Translations under genes and position numbers: made by a program
Assembly (NCBI RefSeq): GCF_030272615.1
Contig: NC_081414.1
Location: 520,368,185 to 520,432,184 of the forward strand
Direction of reading: 5' to 3'
DNA length: 64,000 bases
From: Cryptomeria japonica
Lineage: Eukaryota > Streptophyta > Pinopsida > Cupressales > Cupressaceae
The notes under the pieces: model-generated
What the model was told of the DNA's origin: nothing
Seen by the model: only the letters and a program-made list of their open reading frames with translations
Database searches by the model: none
In this document: piece by piece, positions 23,020-34,046 of the stretch
How the letters are laid out: each line of letters starts with the position of its first letter
How positions within the stretch are numbered: the stretch's first letter is position 1

Positions 23020-24228
23020 ATACATTGCATCGGTAGGTTATGACACTCAAAACTTTGGTGCTTTGGGATGCACAACAAGGGCATACCTAGTGTAAAAAAT
23101 ACCCACCTAGACACGCTCATGATGTCGGTTTGTGCACACGACGAACCAAATCAATTCTAGCCAATCCTGCAACTTTGCATTGCATGCAATTGACAACTTT
23201 TGCAGCAAGCGAAAAAATGCTACCAATTGAAAATGGCTCCGAGTCATAAAAAAATGAGATAGGAAATTATATAGGAGCCTCACGCAACCCCACAGGTTCA
23301 AGCGGTTTGACCATATGTGTCCTGGATTGGAAGAAACAGTCCATCAAATTTTGGCAATTTTTTGGACTCATGGCACTTGAGAGATCGTCCCGGTACGGTA
23401 TGACTCTCGATGTTCTGGTGCTTTGGGATGTATGATAGGGGCATTCCTAGTGTAAAAATACCCACCTAGATGTTCTCGTGACATTGGTTTGTGCACACGA
23501 TAAATCAAATCAATTCTATCCAATCCTACAACTTTGCATTGCATGCAACTGACGACTTTTACAGCAGGCAAAAAAATGCTACCAATTGAAAATGGCTCTG
23601 AGTCGTCAAAAACATAGACAAGCCATTATAGAGGAGCCTCACATGACCCGATGGGTTCAAATAGATCAACCATATATGTTCTGGATTTGAAGAAATAGTC
23701 CATCAACTTTTGACAATATTTTGGACTCAGGGCACTTAAGAGATCGCACAGGTATGGTATGACTCTCAATGTTCTGGTGCTTTGGGATATACAACAAGGG
23801 GCATGCCTAGCATAAACCTTCCCACCTAGAAACACTCACAATGTAGGTTTTTGCACACGATGAACCAAATCAATTCTAGCCAATCTGACAACTTTTCATT
23901 GCATGCAGCTAACGGTTTTTGCAGTAGGCAAAAAAATGCTACCAATTGAAAATGGCCCCGACTCGTCAAAACCCAAGAGAGGCCATTGTAGAGGATCCTC
24001 ACACAACCCCATGGGTTCAAATAGATCAACTATATGTGTCTTGGATTTGAAGAAATAGTCTGTCAAATTTGATAATTTTTTGGACTAGGGGCAGTCGAGA
24101 GATTGCATCGGTATAGTATGACTCTCGACGTTCTAGTGCTTTGGGATGCAGAACAGGGGCATGCCTAGCGTAAAACTGCCCACCCAAACATGCTCGTGAT
24201 GTCGGTTTGTGCACACGATGAACAAAAT
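23020..24228 (+). repeat. tandem array, about 3.4 copies of a 360-bp unit
   Basis: The phrase TGGTGCTTTGGGAT recurs at steps of 361, 359 and 359 bp (anchors 23041, 23402, 23761, 24120), with long matching stretches such as TTTGTGCACACGA, GCTACCAATTGAAAATGGC and AGGATCCTCAC/AGGAGCCTCAC between. The array sits between the 3' ends of the two convergent genes of the DNA transposon. Each unit has a similar minus-strand ORF of 64-80 codons, probably a by-product. Confidence 0.9.
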
Positions 24229-24290
24229 TTGACCATTGTGAGCATGAGGGTTCTCTCGCACCAAACACATATTGTTGTTTATATTCATAT

Positions 24291-24575
24291 TGTCAATTTT
24301 TGTTGTTTATATTCATATTGTTGATTATATATGCAAATATTCATTTAAATTTATAAAAGGGCAGCCACCAAATACAATGAATACACAATAATGAACTGAA
24401 TACAAGGAGTTTTGTAGGGTTAATTCAACATTTTAGAAATTTTATCAAATCATATTCCATGATTGCAATGTTTTATATCATATATTTTTGTTGTTTATAT
24501 TCATATTGTGGATTACATATGCAAATATTCATTTAAATTTATAAAAGGACAACCAAAAAATACAACAAATACAAA
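24291..24575 (+). repeat. direct repeat of about 90 bp, two copies
   Basis: TTGTTGTTTATATTCATATT to TATAAAAGGRCARCC at about 24296-24375 and 24489-24560, with over 85% identity by eye, spaced about 190 bp. Confidence 0.8.
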
Positions 24576-25587
24576 ATATCCATCTGCACCAGCTGCATCA
24601 TCTATCCCTGAGCATATCCCCGAGCAACTGATACACATATGCTGGATGGGCTCTCTGTCACCACCTAATGGCTCATCATCCAATACAATAGGGTGTGCTA
24701 ATGACGTCCCATGCTGGATGATGGCACCAATCAATGATGTGGCCAACTAAAGAGTCTATAGGTCCATCAACTCTTTCAGCTCTACTAGGATAGGCGTATG
24801 CACCTTGGGTTTGTGTGCTAGGGGGTGGCAACTCTCCGCGGGTAATCGCCTATGGGCTCCAGGTCTATCTTGGGTAGAGCCACCTCTACCATGGAACTCT
24901 CTCATGTCAAAATAGTTTGGGTGCACATTAAGCACAAACTCACAATATACTTTTCTCAAAAATATAATGGCACCTCATAATTATTATAAGGTGGGTCATC
25001 AAAGACCATCCACCACCTCTACCAAAAAAGATTCTTCTTCTGCACATTGGTACACCAATTTTGGGATCAATGAAAAGGGCACATATTTGTTTTTTAGTAA
25101 TATTTTTGTTTTTTACTCCATCGTATGATAGCCCATCGGCATAGAATTGACGACACCTATCCCTAAATCTTCCCCATTTGGTAATTTGTGTGGAACCAAC
25201 TATGGCACCACTAGCTAATGTTTCTAGGCTAGTGGTGAGGGATTGATAATGCTCAAGTTTAGAAGTTTTTAATTTAACAATTAGTCTATTGATTTTAGAT
25301 GTATTTTGTCCTAACTAATTAATTAATTGCTCCTGTGTTTCGGGTTTGTGGTCAGAAGGAGGAATTGGGGGTTGTTCTTGTGTGTTTTCAAGAGGTGCAT
25401 TTGGTTGTTCTTGTGGGTTTTCAAGAGATGCATTTGGTTGTTCTTGTTCTGGATTAGAAGAATCTGATTTTTGAAACAAAAAATGAAAAAGCCTAATGAA
25501 AATTAATGAAATTAAATTCAAAATGTAAAACAAATTGAACAAATGGGAAATAAAGACAAAAAGAAACAAAAACTAACCTTGATCCAT
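24513..25587 (-). pseudogene. second gene of the DNA transposon, spliced, function unknown
   Basis: Minus-strand gene convergent with the transposase. I do not recognise it. Start ATG at 25587-25585 with a tiny first exon (M-D-Q-) ending at 25578; a 114-bp intron (25464-25577, GT...CAG) joins in frame to an exon with Pro/Gln-rich repeats (E-Q-P-N-A-S-L-E-N-P-Q twice). After a stop at 25315 the same frame continues with a helical stretch (K-L-K-T-S-K-L-E-H-Y) and a basic region, K-W-G-R-F-R-D-R-C-R-Q-F-Y, to about 24940. Beyond, other frames remain open (24756-24959, 24513-24746), suggesting one or two frameshifts. A small DNA-binding accessory protein, as in two-gene transposons, is one idea; sequence alone does not show it. 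Confidence 0.55.
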
Positions 25588-25737
25588 AGCTTGGAGGACA
25601 AATCTAGCACCCCATTCGTGGTTTAGGAGAGGAAATGAAAAAAAAATGAAGTAAAAAATGGGCTATTCACGAGTAAATGAGACCCAATTTTTTTTTAAAA
25701 ACTTTTTTTACCAGGCACCGTGTACGCAGTTATATTT

Positions 25738-25760
25738 GGATTATTAGTGTGTACGCACTC
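25738..25760 (-). repeat. right subterminal repeat, inverted match to 19098-19120
   Basis: Minus strand reads GAGTGCGTACACACTAATAA. Further GTACGC boxes lie at 25700-25870. Confidence 0.7.
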
Positions 25761-25933
25761 ATTTTCCTAGGCATAGCACGTAGGCACTCATTTTCCTAAA
25801 ATCACCATGTACGCATTGTCTTCTCTAGGCTCGGGAAGAAAACACCTAAGCGTGTATGCAAGAATTTTAAATTTTAAAACTGCATACGCGATGCTTGTTT
25901 TTCCATGTTTTTTTTGCGTGGTGTCTACTTTTC

Positions 25934-25960
25934 TGACCACCATCTTTGTGCACATACCCT
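25934..25960 (-). repeat. right terminal inverted repeat of the DNA transposon
   Basis: Minus strand reads AGGGTATGTGCACAAAGATG, then GTGGTCA. GCT at 25961-25963 repeats the GCT before the left end. Confidence 0.93.
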
Positions 25961-26347
25961 GCTGGAGAATACTGCTCCAATCTAGCCTCACAAGTGAAAC
26001 ACTATTTTACAAACTTTAGGGTACCAACCCCTGCACCAAGCTCCAACTTGGTGATGTATATTGAAATACAATTCAGATACTATTATAGCTTCTTGTTGCA
26101 AATGAGTTTTGCAACTCTTGATCAAATAGGTTACTAGCGGTTAACAATATTTTCTTCTCTACTGGAACTCACACTACCAATTATGAGATCACTCTCTCTG
26201 ATTCTTGGCCTCTCTTCTCTCTCTCTCATAGTCTCACAACTCATTGTGTCTCACTTGGATGCCACCTTTCTCTATCACACCTTACCCATTTTCTCAACTA
26301 TTGGACGTGTTGCAGTTATACTGGTACTCAATCACTATCAGTTAAAC

Positions 26348-26352
26348 CCTCT
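26348..26352. other. target-site duplication CCTCT, left copy (gypsy element)
   Basis: CCTCT precedes TGTTGACATG; CCTCT at 34455-34459 follows GGCATAACA. Joining the flanks gives continuous copia I LTR text. Confidence 0.75.
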
Positions 26353-27396
26353 TGTTGACATGTGTTTTGACACACCCACCAATAGTCAGGTAGTTTATGC
26401 AAACACTCACCACCTCTCCTTAAAAGTAACAAGTTTGGAAGAACTCACTACCCCAAGGTCTCTATAGTCGGGTCTTGACGGTGATGAATAGCTCAATGGT
26501 TGATGTGGTTATACCTGTAAAGGGGCCTGCTGGTTAGAGCTAAATCTCGTTGGTTAACGAACAATTGCACTTCCTCTCTTTTTTTGTATTTTATGATTTA
26601 AAATTCTCTAGGGAAATAAAATGCGAAGTGTAAGGGAAACAAGAAAATAATAATAAAGATCAACACAATGACAACTTAATAAACTATTCAATTAGTTCCT
26701 TGCAATTCGAGCAATTATCAGATATTATCCAAGTTAGCATTCAACAACGGACTTCCATAATACCTGCAAAATCATCAATTTCACAAATCTGTGGACATAG
26801 AATCATCAATAATATGGCCTATCACAGTAATTCTCATACACCACTGACATGCGCAATATGATTCATAACATGATAGGCATAAAGATTACCATGTTGGTAA
26901 CTCAAAATAATAGACATTACCGATTACACAGAACAATTTGGTAGAATATAAATGTAGATCAGGCAATCTACAAGCTGCTTTTCATATTAATCTCCATGAC
27001 TATATAATAAAAATAACTCAACCTTCTTAACAATCTGCAAAATACTCTAAAAATATCTAAGTGGGCCACAAATCATCAATTTGGGACCCTTACAAATGAA
27101 TCCAACTTCTCAATTTATAGAAGCTCTTCACCCTATTATTTTGGAAATAACTCTACCCTAAATTAACAACTAAAATTAAGAGTCGCAGTTAACTTGCAAG
27201 TTTCTGCCTGGATACTCCACTTAACAACTACAAAATGGATGCTACACAAGCACTACGAAGACCATGCTGGGTGAGCCACATTTTTGTAATCATGCAGGAT
27301 TTCTTTCAAAATTGGGACTTGAGTAGGAGGAGCAGTTTTGTTTTTTTTTTATCAAGAAAAAGCTTTGCTATCTTTACCAATTGTGTGCCTAACTCT

Positions 27397-28995
27397 TTAT
27401 TTCTTGGTAAAAGCCTTATAATTTTCAATTATGCATGCAACTGCTTGGACTGGCAGATTGGCTACATGCTTAGTTCTAAATTTATATTTCTTCAAAGTCT
27501 CATCTGCATGTACTCCTTGTTCCTCTAACTCCTTTATTGTATTTGCCACCTCTTGACACTGAGTAATCAGCTGTGTGTATCTATCCATAAGGGTGGCATC
27601 GAACTGGGTGGTAGGTCCTAGGTTTTGTGCCTCATATGCATCCCATTGATTCAAAAGTTGTTGCTGCTCCATTATTCCAGTATCAGCTATTCTAAGGCCA
27701 AAAGGCCCTATTATATTCATCACAAAATTCTCATATGAAAAAATCTCCCTGAGGAGAGGGGCTCGAATATTAGTCATCTCCTTGATATACTATTGATACA
27801 TCTCTATTTTTAGCTCCAAAATGTATATGTAGGACTGTAAATTCTCACAAGTATCTCCTCCTGAGAGGTCTTCTTTTACCATCAACTCTTCTCCTAACCG
27901 TAGTATCCTTTTCAAAATTTGGAGTTGTTTATTTAAGGTGTTCTCCTTCCACTCCCATTATGTGGAACAGGTTGCCAAAGCTCCACCTGCCTGTACCGCC
28001 TTATGGTATATTTCCATTGTATTCTGTAGAAACAATCTAATCTTGGTTGCATTCACCTAAGTCCAAGATTTGGTGGCCACAACTACTCATCTCACCTCCA
28101 ATAATACCTTTACCTCTTCCTTTGGCAGTGATGAGGTTGAAGGTAGGTTGTCCATTCTACAAGAGTCCAAAGGTTTACACATTTCTATCAAGAGTTGTTT
28201 ATACTGCCCAAGCTGCACCTTAAGCCCCATATTTCAAGTGTCCTCCTTTTCCACGTGCCCTCTGACAACACTGGTGGCTAGCTCCAAGGTATCTAGTTCT
28301 CCCCACTTGGTTTTCTTACCTAGGTTTATCTGTGATACTTGGTATTTGGGAGAAGCTTGTCCCTTGACTTTCAATGGAACCACCACATCTGCAATCACTT
28401 CACCAGAACTAGTTTTTGATAGGTGATGAACTGTCTTCAGCTTCTTAACCTTTGGTGGTTCCTTGGTGATTTCTTGTTGTAGAGTAACCTTGGGGAGCTC
28501 TTCTTTTCTCTTTTTCTTCCAGCTAGTTGTTATTCATGTGTCTTTTGCTAGCCGATACCTTATCGTTCCATGCCTTCAAGGCCTCTTCTTCAGTTAGTAA
28601 GAATGTCTCTTCCCTAGTTGGGATTCCAAAGATGAACCCCAGCATATCCGAAGACAAGTCGATAACAATTTTTCCCTATGCATCAGTGCACTTTCTGGTC
28701 TCAAGATTGTAGGATGGAGCGATGGTAATTATAAATTCTAGTGCTTGTAGCGATTGTGGGAATACAGTAGCTTCCACTAGACTAGACCTCTTGATTCTTC
28801 GGTAGAGAGCATCTAGGTTGGGTTATCCAATTGGGTTCCAATATCCCCAATTTCTATGTGACCTACTTTGGTGTTCGTGACCCATTTGATTTGATCATCC
28901 AACTTTCAAACATGGACCTATCCCTGATATTGATATTTCATGGTGGCTAGAAGTTTGTCAATCTCTTTGCCTCTCTTGTTGGCAGATGAGTCCAT
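27397..28995 (-). pseudogene. ORF carried in the left LTR-like repeat, decayed
   Basis: Minus strand, ATG at 28995-28993, directly after CTAGTGGTTAG and downstream of a TATA box and splice-like sites. N-terminus reads M-D-S-S-A-N-K-R-G-K-E-I-D-K-L; frame breaks follow. A middle piece carries F-G-I-P-T-R-E-E and L-T-E-E-E-A-L-K-A-W-N-D, matching the copy at 32221-33407. The last 126 codons (27397-27777) read as a helical protein (L-N-Q-W-D-A-Y-E, C-Q-E-V-A-N-T-I-K-E-L-E-E-Q). I do not recognise a family; phrases such as N-L-S-P-D-M-L-G-F-V-F-G-I-P in the sister copy look like plant transposon-associated domains rather than gag or pol. Confidence 0.5.
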
Positions 28996-29169
28996 CTAAC
29001 CACTAGAACATGCAAGCAAAACATAAATTTTAATTCACTTCGGGACTTCAGGGTCCCGAGGTCCTAGGGTAAGCACAAAGGAAGAAGGCTCGGAACTCCG
29101 GGGATCTGGGGTTCCAAGTTGGAGTCTATAAAACCTCCTGGAACTCTAGGGATCCGGGGTTTCGGGCTC

Positions 29170-29340
29170 CTAGTTTGGGGGTGGAATGGATGTCAAAACC
29201 CGAAACTCCAGGGATCTGGGTTTCCAGGGTGGAATGGAGGTCAAAACCCCAAAATCCAGGATCTGGGGTTTCAGGGTGGAATGGAGGTCGAAACCCGGAA
29301 CTCTGGGGATTTGAGGTGGAATGGAGGTCGAAACTAGGGC
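29170..29340 (-). repeat. minisatellite, 45-50 bp unit (GGGGTGGAATGGAGGTCGAAA)
   Basis: Four units of GTGGAATGGAKGTCRAAAC plus CCGGAACTCYGGGGATCTGG. The same array is at 33610-33835 with five units, so repeat number differs between the two copies. Confidence 0.85.
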
Positions 29341-29536
29341 ATGCCCAAAAACCAAAATGCAAAAAAAAAAACTATAAGAAAGACATCTAATCTAAAAAAC
29401 ATCACAAAAATTCACCTACCTGGTCAATCGAAAATCCAACAAACATCAACAGAGAGCTTGGGAGTCCGAAGGTTCGCGACTAGGGACTAGGAAGGAAAAG
29501 CTCTGAATGCACAAATGAACTCAAAAATTTCATTTT

Positions 29537-29550
29537 CTCTTATATATAGC
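29537..29550 (-). promoter_or_regulatory. TATA box in the left LTR-like repeat
   Basis: Minus strand GCTATATATAAGAG, kept at 34033-34046 in the other copy. The start site would lie near 29510. About 100 bp downstream (minus) both copies keep a CCAGGTAGGTGAAT donor-like site. Confidence 0.6.
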
Positions 29551-29579
29551 CTCCCGAATCCTTCCGTACAAAAACCATA

Positions 29580-29965
29580 AACATGATCCCAGGACTTCAA
29601 GTTTCCGAGGTTTTGAGGTTGACAGAAAGGAAAACAAAACCACCTCGTGACTTCGAGACTCTAGAGTTCTGAGTCCAAAAGACCCAAGACCTCGGGACTT
29701 TGGAATTCTAAGGTCGGAACAACAAGAAAGACCTCAGGATTCCGGGACTCCAGAGTTCCAAGTTTGGAACAAGAAGGAAGACCTCAGGACTCCGGGACTC
29801 CGGAGTCCTGAGGTTCAAACAACAAGGAAGACCTCAGGACTTTGAGACTTTGGAGTTCTGAGGTCGAAACCAAAAAGGGACCTCGGGACTCTGAGACTCC
29901 AGAGTTCTAAGGTAAAACAAAAAAAGGGACCTCAAGACTTCGGGACTTTGGAGTCCCGAGGTAAA
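29580..29965 (-). repeat. minisatellite, 55-60 bp unit (CGGGACTCYGAGACTCCAGAG)
   Basis: Six or so units combining ACCTCRGGACTCCGGGACTC, GGAGTTCYGAGGT and an AACAACAAGGAAG or AAACCAAAAAGGG spacer. A shorter version, about 34085-34375, is in the other copy. Position upstream of the TATA box suggests U3 enhancer repeats. Confidence 0.82.
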
Positions 29966-30049
29966 ACCAAAAAAGAAGAAAAAGAAAAGGGAGGTCATAT
30001 TTTGACTCAAGGCGACTAAATGGGGAAACAGATATGCTAGGCATAACAA

Positions 30050-31061
30050 ATGGTGACTGTTTGGGAAAAATGACTATAGGCAATTTAGAATTTCAGAATC
30101 TCTGGTTAACTCGATACATGAGGCTATTATCATTCAAAAGGATGTATAAGAATTTAAGATGAATAAGTGATTTGAACAAACAACCAAGATGAGAAATAGA
30201 CATGATCAACTCTTAAGTGTGTGCGTATGATTTATTACTCCATCATTTCAATAATGTAGATAGTTACATAGGTGAAGTCATTAATAGTGTTTCATGCAAG
30301 GTTATCCTGGGCATAGCTCTTCTTCTAGTCAGGCATCTATAGTCCTGATAGAGATACCTCTGGCCTCCATCAAGTAGTGCTCCACTGCCAGCCAAGCGTC
30401 CATAGCCCTGGGGGAGGTTACTTGAAACACCCATTTGAGTTGCTTAAGAGGATCATTTCTCTCTCTTTTTTTTTCTCTCTTCTTTTTTTTTTAATATCGT
30501 AGGATATAGAGAATGACTTCTTTCTTCAATAATCTTTCAAGCAACTTTCAAACATTAAAGTTCGATAACTAGGTTAGGAGCCATGGTGGATAACATGAAA
30601 CGCCTTGACTTTGGATTTTTCACTTGACACCTGGTTTATTTGCTTATGTCACAAAACCTTTCTGATGTATCTTAATGTGACGTTAGTGCTGATTTTATCA
30701 AGCTAGCCTTTTCCAAATTGAAATTCAAAACTTGTATCATATTTAAATGATTATATACCACTTTGAACTAGTATAGACAAAGGTTTCAAACTCAACCAAG
30801 GGACAATGAAATCATAAATAGCACAGAGTCGAAGTCTCTCAGAATTTAGCAAGATGTTATACAAAGGATACCTACTTCCTTTTAGAAACTTCAAGAGCAA
30901 AACATATACCCCGACCCAACAAACAAAAGACCAAACAAGCAAAGAAAACAAAAACAAAAGGGGAAAACACACAACAAGGCCCAAAAAAAAAAAAAAAAAA
31001 AAAAGCACCACCAAAAAGAAAACAACTAACTACTATATACAACAGGTCAAGCTTTATTGAG
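30050..31061 (-). other. 3' internal region of the gypsy element, non-coding
   Basis: No ORF. Contains a polypurine stretch on minus at 30461-30495 (A and G only) and an A21-type homopolymer at 30983-31004 (T on minus). Confidence 0.5.
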
Positions 31062-32213
31062 GATTTAATCAAAGTAGTGCTTGAGGAACTGACCATTGAT
31101 AGGCAATGGTACAAGTTCTCTAGTTAATGAGCTCAACCTAAAAGTGTTCTCACCTAGAATTTCAGCTATCTGGTAAGGACCTAGCCACAACCTTTCAAAT
31201 TTGTGATGATCACCTTTCTTTTCCTTGGCCTTGTCCCATAACAGGACTAGGTCAAAGATCTAAAAAGCTTTCACCTTGGTTATTTTATCAAACCATTGCT
31301 TAACCATGGCTTGATGCTTGGCAAAGTGTTGTAGCATATTAATTATTTTTTCATCAAGTCTTAATAAGTTTAAGAGGTGAACCTCTACCTGATCATCAAT
31401 GTCAAGTTCTTTCATCAATTGGAGGACTGGTATTTGCAAGTTAATTGGGAAAATAGGGGTCTGGCCATAGACAAGGTAGTATGGAGAAGTTCCCAACGCA
31501 TCTTTTATTCTGGTTCGATCAACCCATAGGGCATATCTCAATTGATTATGCCAATCCCTGGGGTTTTTCTTGAGTAGCTACTTGATGACATCGAGGATGT
31601 TCTTGTTTGTGGATTCAACTACCCCATTACCTTGTGGGTAATAGTTGGATGAAAATTTCAATATCACTTTATATTGGTATGACCATTGCATCAACTGTGT
31701 AGAAGTAAAAGCAGGAGCATTATCACATACCAAAGTGAACAACATACCAAACCTGGTGACGATATGCTCTTCAATAAATTTCAGGACTACCTCAGCAATA
31801 GCATTGCAGTAGGGAATGGCTTCTATCCACCGGGTACAATAATCTGTTGTTGTAAGAATAAACTTATGCCCTGCAGATGAATTAGGGTTAATAACTCCTA
31901 CAAAATCCAGGGCCCATTGAGCAAAAGGTCTTACCTCAAACACTGGTTGGAGAGGCATAGCAGGATTTCTTTCTCTGGAGGCTACAATTTGGCATGTATG
32001 ATAATTTCAGACATGTTCATGAGTATCCTTAAATATGCTAGGCCAATAATATTTAGCCTTTAAAATTTGATGTGCAGTGGCATCTGCTGATCCATGACCA
32101 GTACCATATTTCCCATGAAATTCCTCAATCATATTATGAGCTTCTTGATGATCAAGGCACCGAAGGTAGATGCCCTCATAATTTTTTATGTAGAGTGCCA
32201 AATCCTTGATCAT
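31062..32213 (-). pseudogene. gypsy integrase, decayed
   Basis: Integrase of Ty3/gypsy type, one minus frame with three stops (near 32007, 31578 and 31260) and no frameshift. The zinc domain has H-G-K-Y-G-T-G-H then Y-Y-W-P-S-I-F-K-D and H-T-C-Q, with one cysteine position changed. The catalytic triad is visible: D in W-A-L-D-F-V-G, D in V-C-D-N-A-P-A-F, E in G-N-G-V-V-E-S-T-N-K. The C-terminus carries L-W-L-G-P-Y-Q-I, a GPY/F-type module, and ends about 31062. The L-R-C-L-D and Y-Y-W-P motifs favour the Athila/Tat side of gypsy. RT and RNase H, expected just upstream, are missing: homology to the LTR copy starts at 32221. Confidence 0.88.
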
Positions 32214-32220
32214 ATAATTT

Positions 32221-33407
32221 TCAGCTCCAAAATGTATATGTAGGACTATAAATTCTACAAACTATCTCCTCCTAAGAGGTCTTCTTTTACTATCAGCTCT
32301 TCTCCTTACTGTAGTATCTTTTTCAAAATTCAGAGCTATTTATTAAAGTTGTTCTCCTTCTGCTCCCATTGTGTGGAATATATTGCCAAAGCTCCACTTG
32401 CCTATACCGTCTTATGGTATATTTCCATTGTATTCTGTAGAAACAATCTAATCTTGGTTGCATTCACCTGAGTCTAAGATTTGGCGGCCGTGGCTACTCA
32501 TCTCACCTCTAGTACTGCCTTTACCTCTCCCTCTGGTAGTGATGAGGTTCAAGGTAGGTCGTCTGTTCTACAAGAGTCCAAAGTTTTACACATTTCTATC
32601 AAGAGCTATTTATGCTACCCAAGCTATGCCTTAAGCTCCATATTTGAAGTGTGCTCCTTTTCCATATGCCCTCTGACAATGTTGGTGGCTAGCTCCAAGG
32701 TATCTAATTCTCCCCACTTGGTTTGCTTACCTAGGTTTATCTATGATACTTGGTATTTGGGAGAAGCTTGTCCCTCAACCTACAATGGAACCACCACATT
32801 TGCAATCACTTCACCAAAACTGGTTTTTGACTGGCAATGAATCATCTTCAACTTCTTAACCTTTGGTGGCTCCTTGGTGATTGCTTGTTGTAGAGTAACC
32901 TTGGGGAGCTCTTCTTTTGTCTTTTTCTTCCACCCAGTTGGTATTAATATGTCTTTTGCTAGCTGATACCTTGTCATTCCATGCCTTCAAGGCCACTTCT
33001 TCAGTTAGTAAGAATGCATCTTCCCTAGTTGGGATTCCAAAGACGAACCCCAGCATATCCGGAGACAAGTTGATAATAGTTTTTTCCTGTGCATCAGTGC
33101 ACTTTCTTGTCTCAGGATTGTAGAATGGAGTGATGGTCATTATAAATTCTGGTGCTTGTAGTGACTGTGGGAATATAGTAGCTTCCACTAGACCAGACCT
33201 CTTGATTCTTCAGTGGAGAGCATATAGGTTGGGTTTATCCAATTGGGTTCCAGTATCCCCAATTTCTATGTGACCTACTTTGGTGTCTGTGACCCATTTG
33301 ATTTGATCATCTAGCTTTGAAACATGGACCTATCCCTGATATTGGTATTTCATGGTGGCTGGAAGTTTGTCAATTTCTTTGCCTCTCTTGTTGGTGGATG
33401 AGTCCAT
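32221..33407 (-). pseudogene. ORF carried in the right LTR-like repeat, decayed
   Basis: Better-kept copy of the ORF at 27397-28995. ATG 33407-33405, N-terminus M-D-S-S-T-N-K-R-G-K-E-I-D-K-L, one frame to 32856 with two stops. The open part 32856-33188 reads I-T-P-F-Y-N-P-E-T-R-K-C-T-D-A then F-G-I-P-T-R-E-D-A-F-L-L-T-E-E. Homology continues to 32221 in shifted frame. Function unknown. Confidence 0.55.
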
Positions 33408-34032
33408 CTAACCACTAGAACCTGTAGGCAAAACACAAAAATTCAGTCCTCAATACTAAACATAAATTTTGATTCACTTAGGGACTTTGGGGTCTAGGGG
33501 TCCCGGGGTAAGCACAAAGGAAGAAAGCTCAGAACTTCGGGGATCCAGGGTTCCAAGTTGGAATCTATAAAACCTCCTAGAACTCTGGGAATCCAGGGTT
33601 TCGGGCTCCTGGTTTGGGGGTGGAATGGAGGTCGAAACCTGAAACTCTGGGGATTCGGGGTTCCGGGGTGGAATGGAGGTTGAAACTCGAAACTCCGGGG
33701 ATCCGAGGTTCCATGGTGGAATGGAGGTCAAAACTTGAAACTCTAGGGATTCAGGGTTCTAGGGTGGAATGGAGGTTGAAACCCGGAACTCTGAGGATCT
33801 GGGGTTCTGGGGTGGAATGGAGGTTGAAACTAGGGCATGCCCAAAAACCAAAACGTGAAAAACTAAACTACAAGAAAGACATCTAATCTAAAAAACATCA
33901 CAAAAATTCACCTACCTGGTGAATCAAAAATCCAACAAACACCAAAAGAGAGCTCAAGAGTTCGGAGGTTCACGACTTGGGACTAGGGAGGAAAAGCTCT
34001 GAATGAACAAATGAACTCAAAAAGTTCATTAT

Positions 34033-34046
34033 CTCTTATATATAGC
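34033..34046 (-). promoter_or_regulatory. TATA box in the right LTR-like repeat
   Basis: Same GCTATATATAAGAG motif as 29537-29550, in a well-kept 40-bp context (CCTCCCGAATCCTTCCG on plus). Confidence 0.6.

Larger units (their letters stand above)
15315..25960 (+). mobile_element. DNA transposon, DDE-type family, complete copy nested in copia I LTR
   Basis: About 10.6 kb (including the 500-N gap) bounded by inverted repeats: GGTAAGTGCACAAAGATGG from 15316 on plus, and GGTATGTGCACAAAGATGG from 25958 on minus, with 24 of the first 25 bases matching. Flanks are GCT at 15312-15314 and at 25961-25963; deleting the element and one GCT restores the copia LTR text. If ends are set by AGGG-type termini, as in the second copy at 54267, the duplication is 3 bp; CTGCT (5 bp) is also possible. 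Contents: subterminal arrays, a transposase gene on plus (19535-22386), a convergent gene on minus (24513-25587) and a 360-bp tandem array between them. I cannot place it in a named superfamily. Confidence 0.85.
26353..30049 (-). repeat. left LTR-like terminal repeat of the gypsy element
   Basis: 3697 bp from TGTTGACATG to GGCATAACA as read on plus. It contains a TATA box, a leader with a possible intron, minisatellites and a decayed ORF. The part 27812-30049 matches 32221-34454. Confidence 0.6.

Noticed and set aside
23020-24228. CRISPR-like array
   Set aside because: 360-bp tandem units with no short repeat-spacer alternation, in plant nuclear DNA.
28070-28426. Plus-strand ORF of 118 codons, repeated at 32481-32840
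   Set aside because: Antisense shadow of the minus-strand ORF in the gypsy LTR-like repeats.
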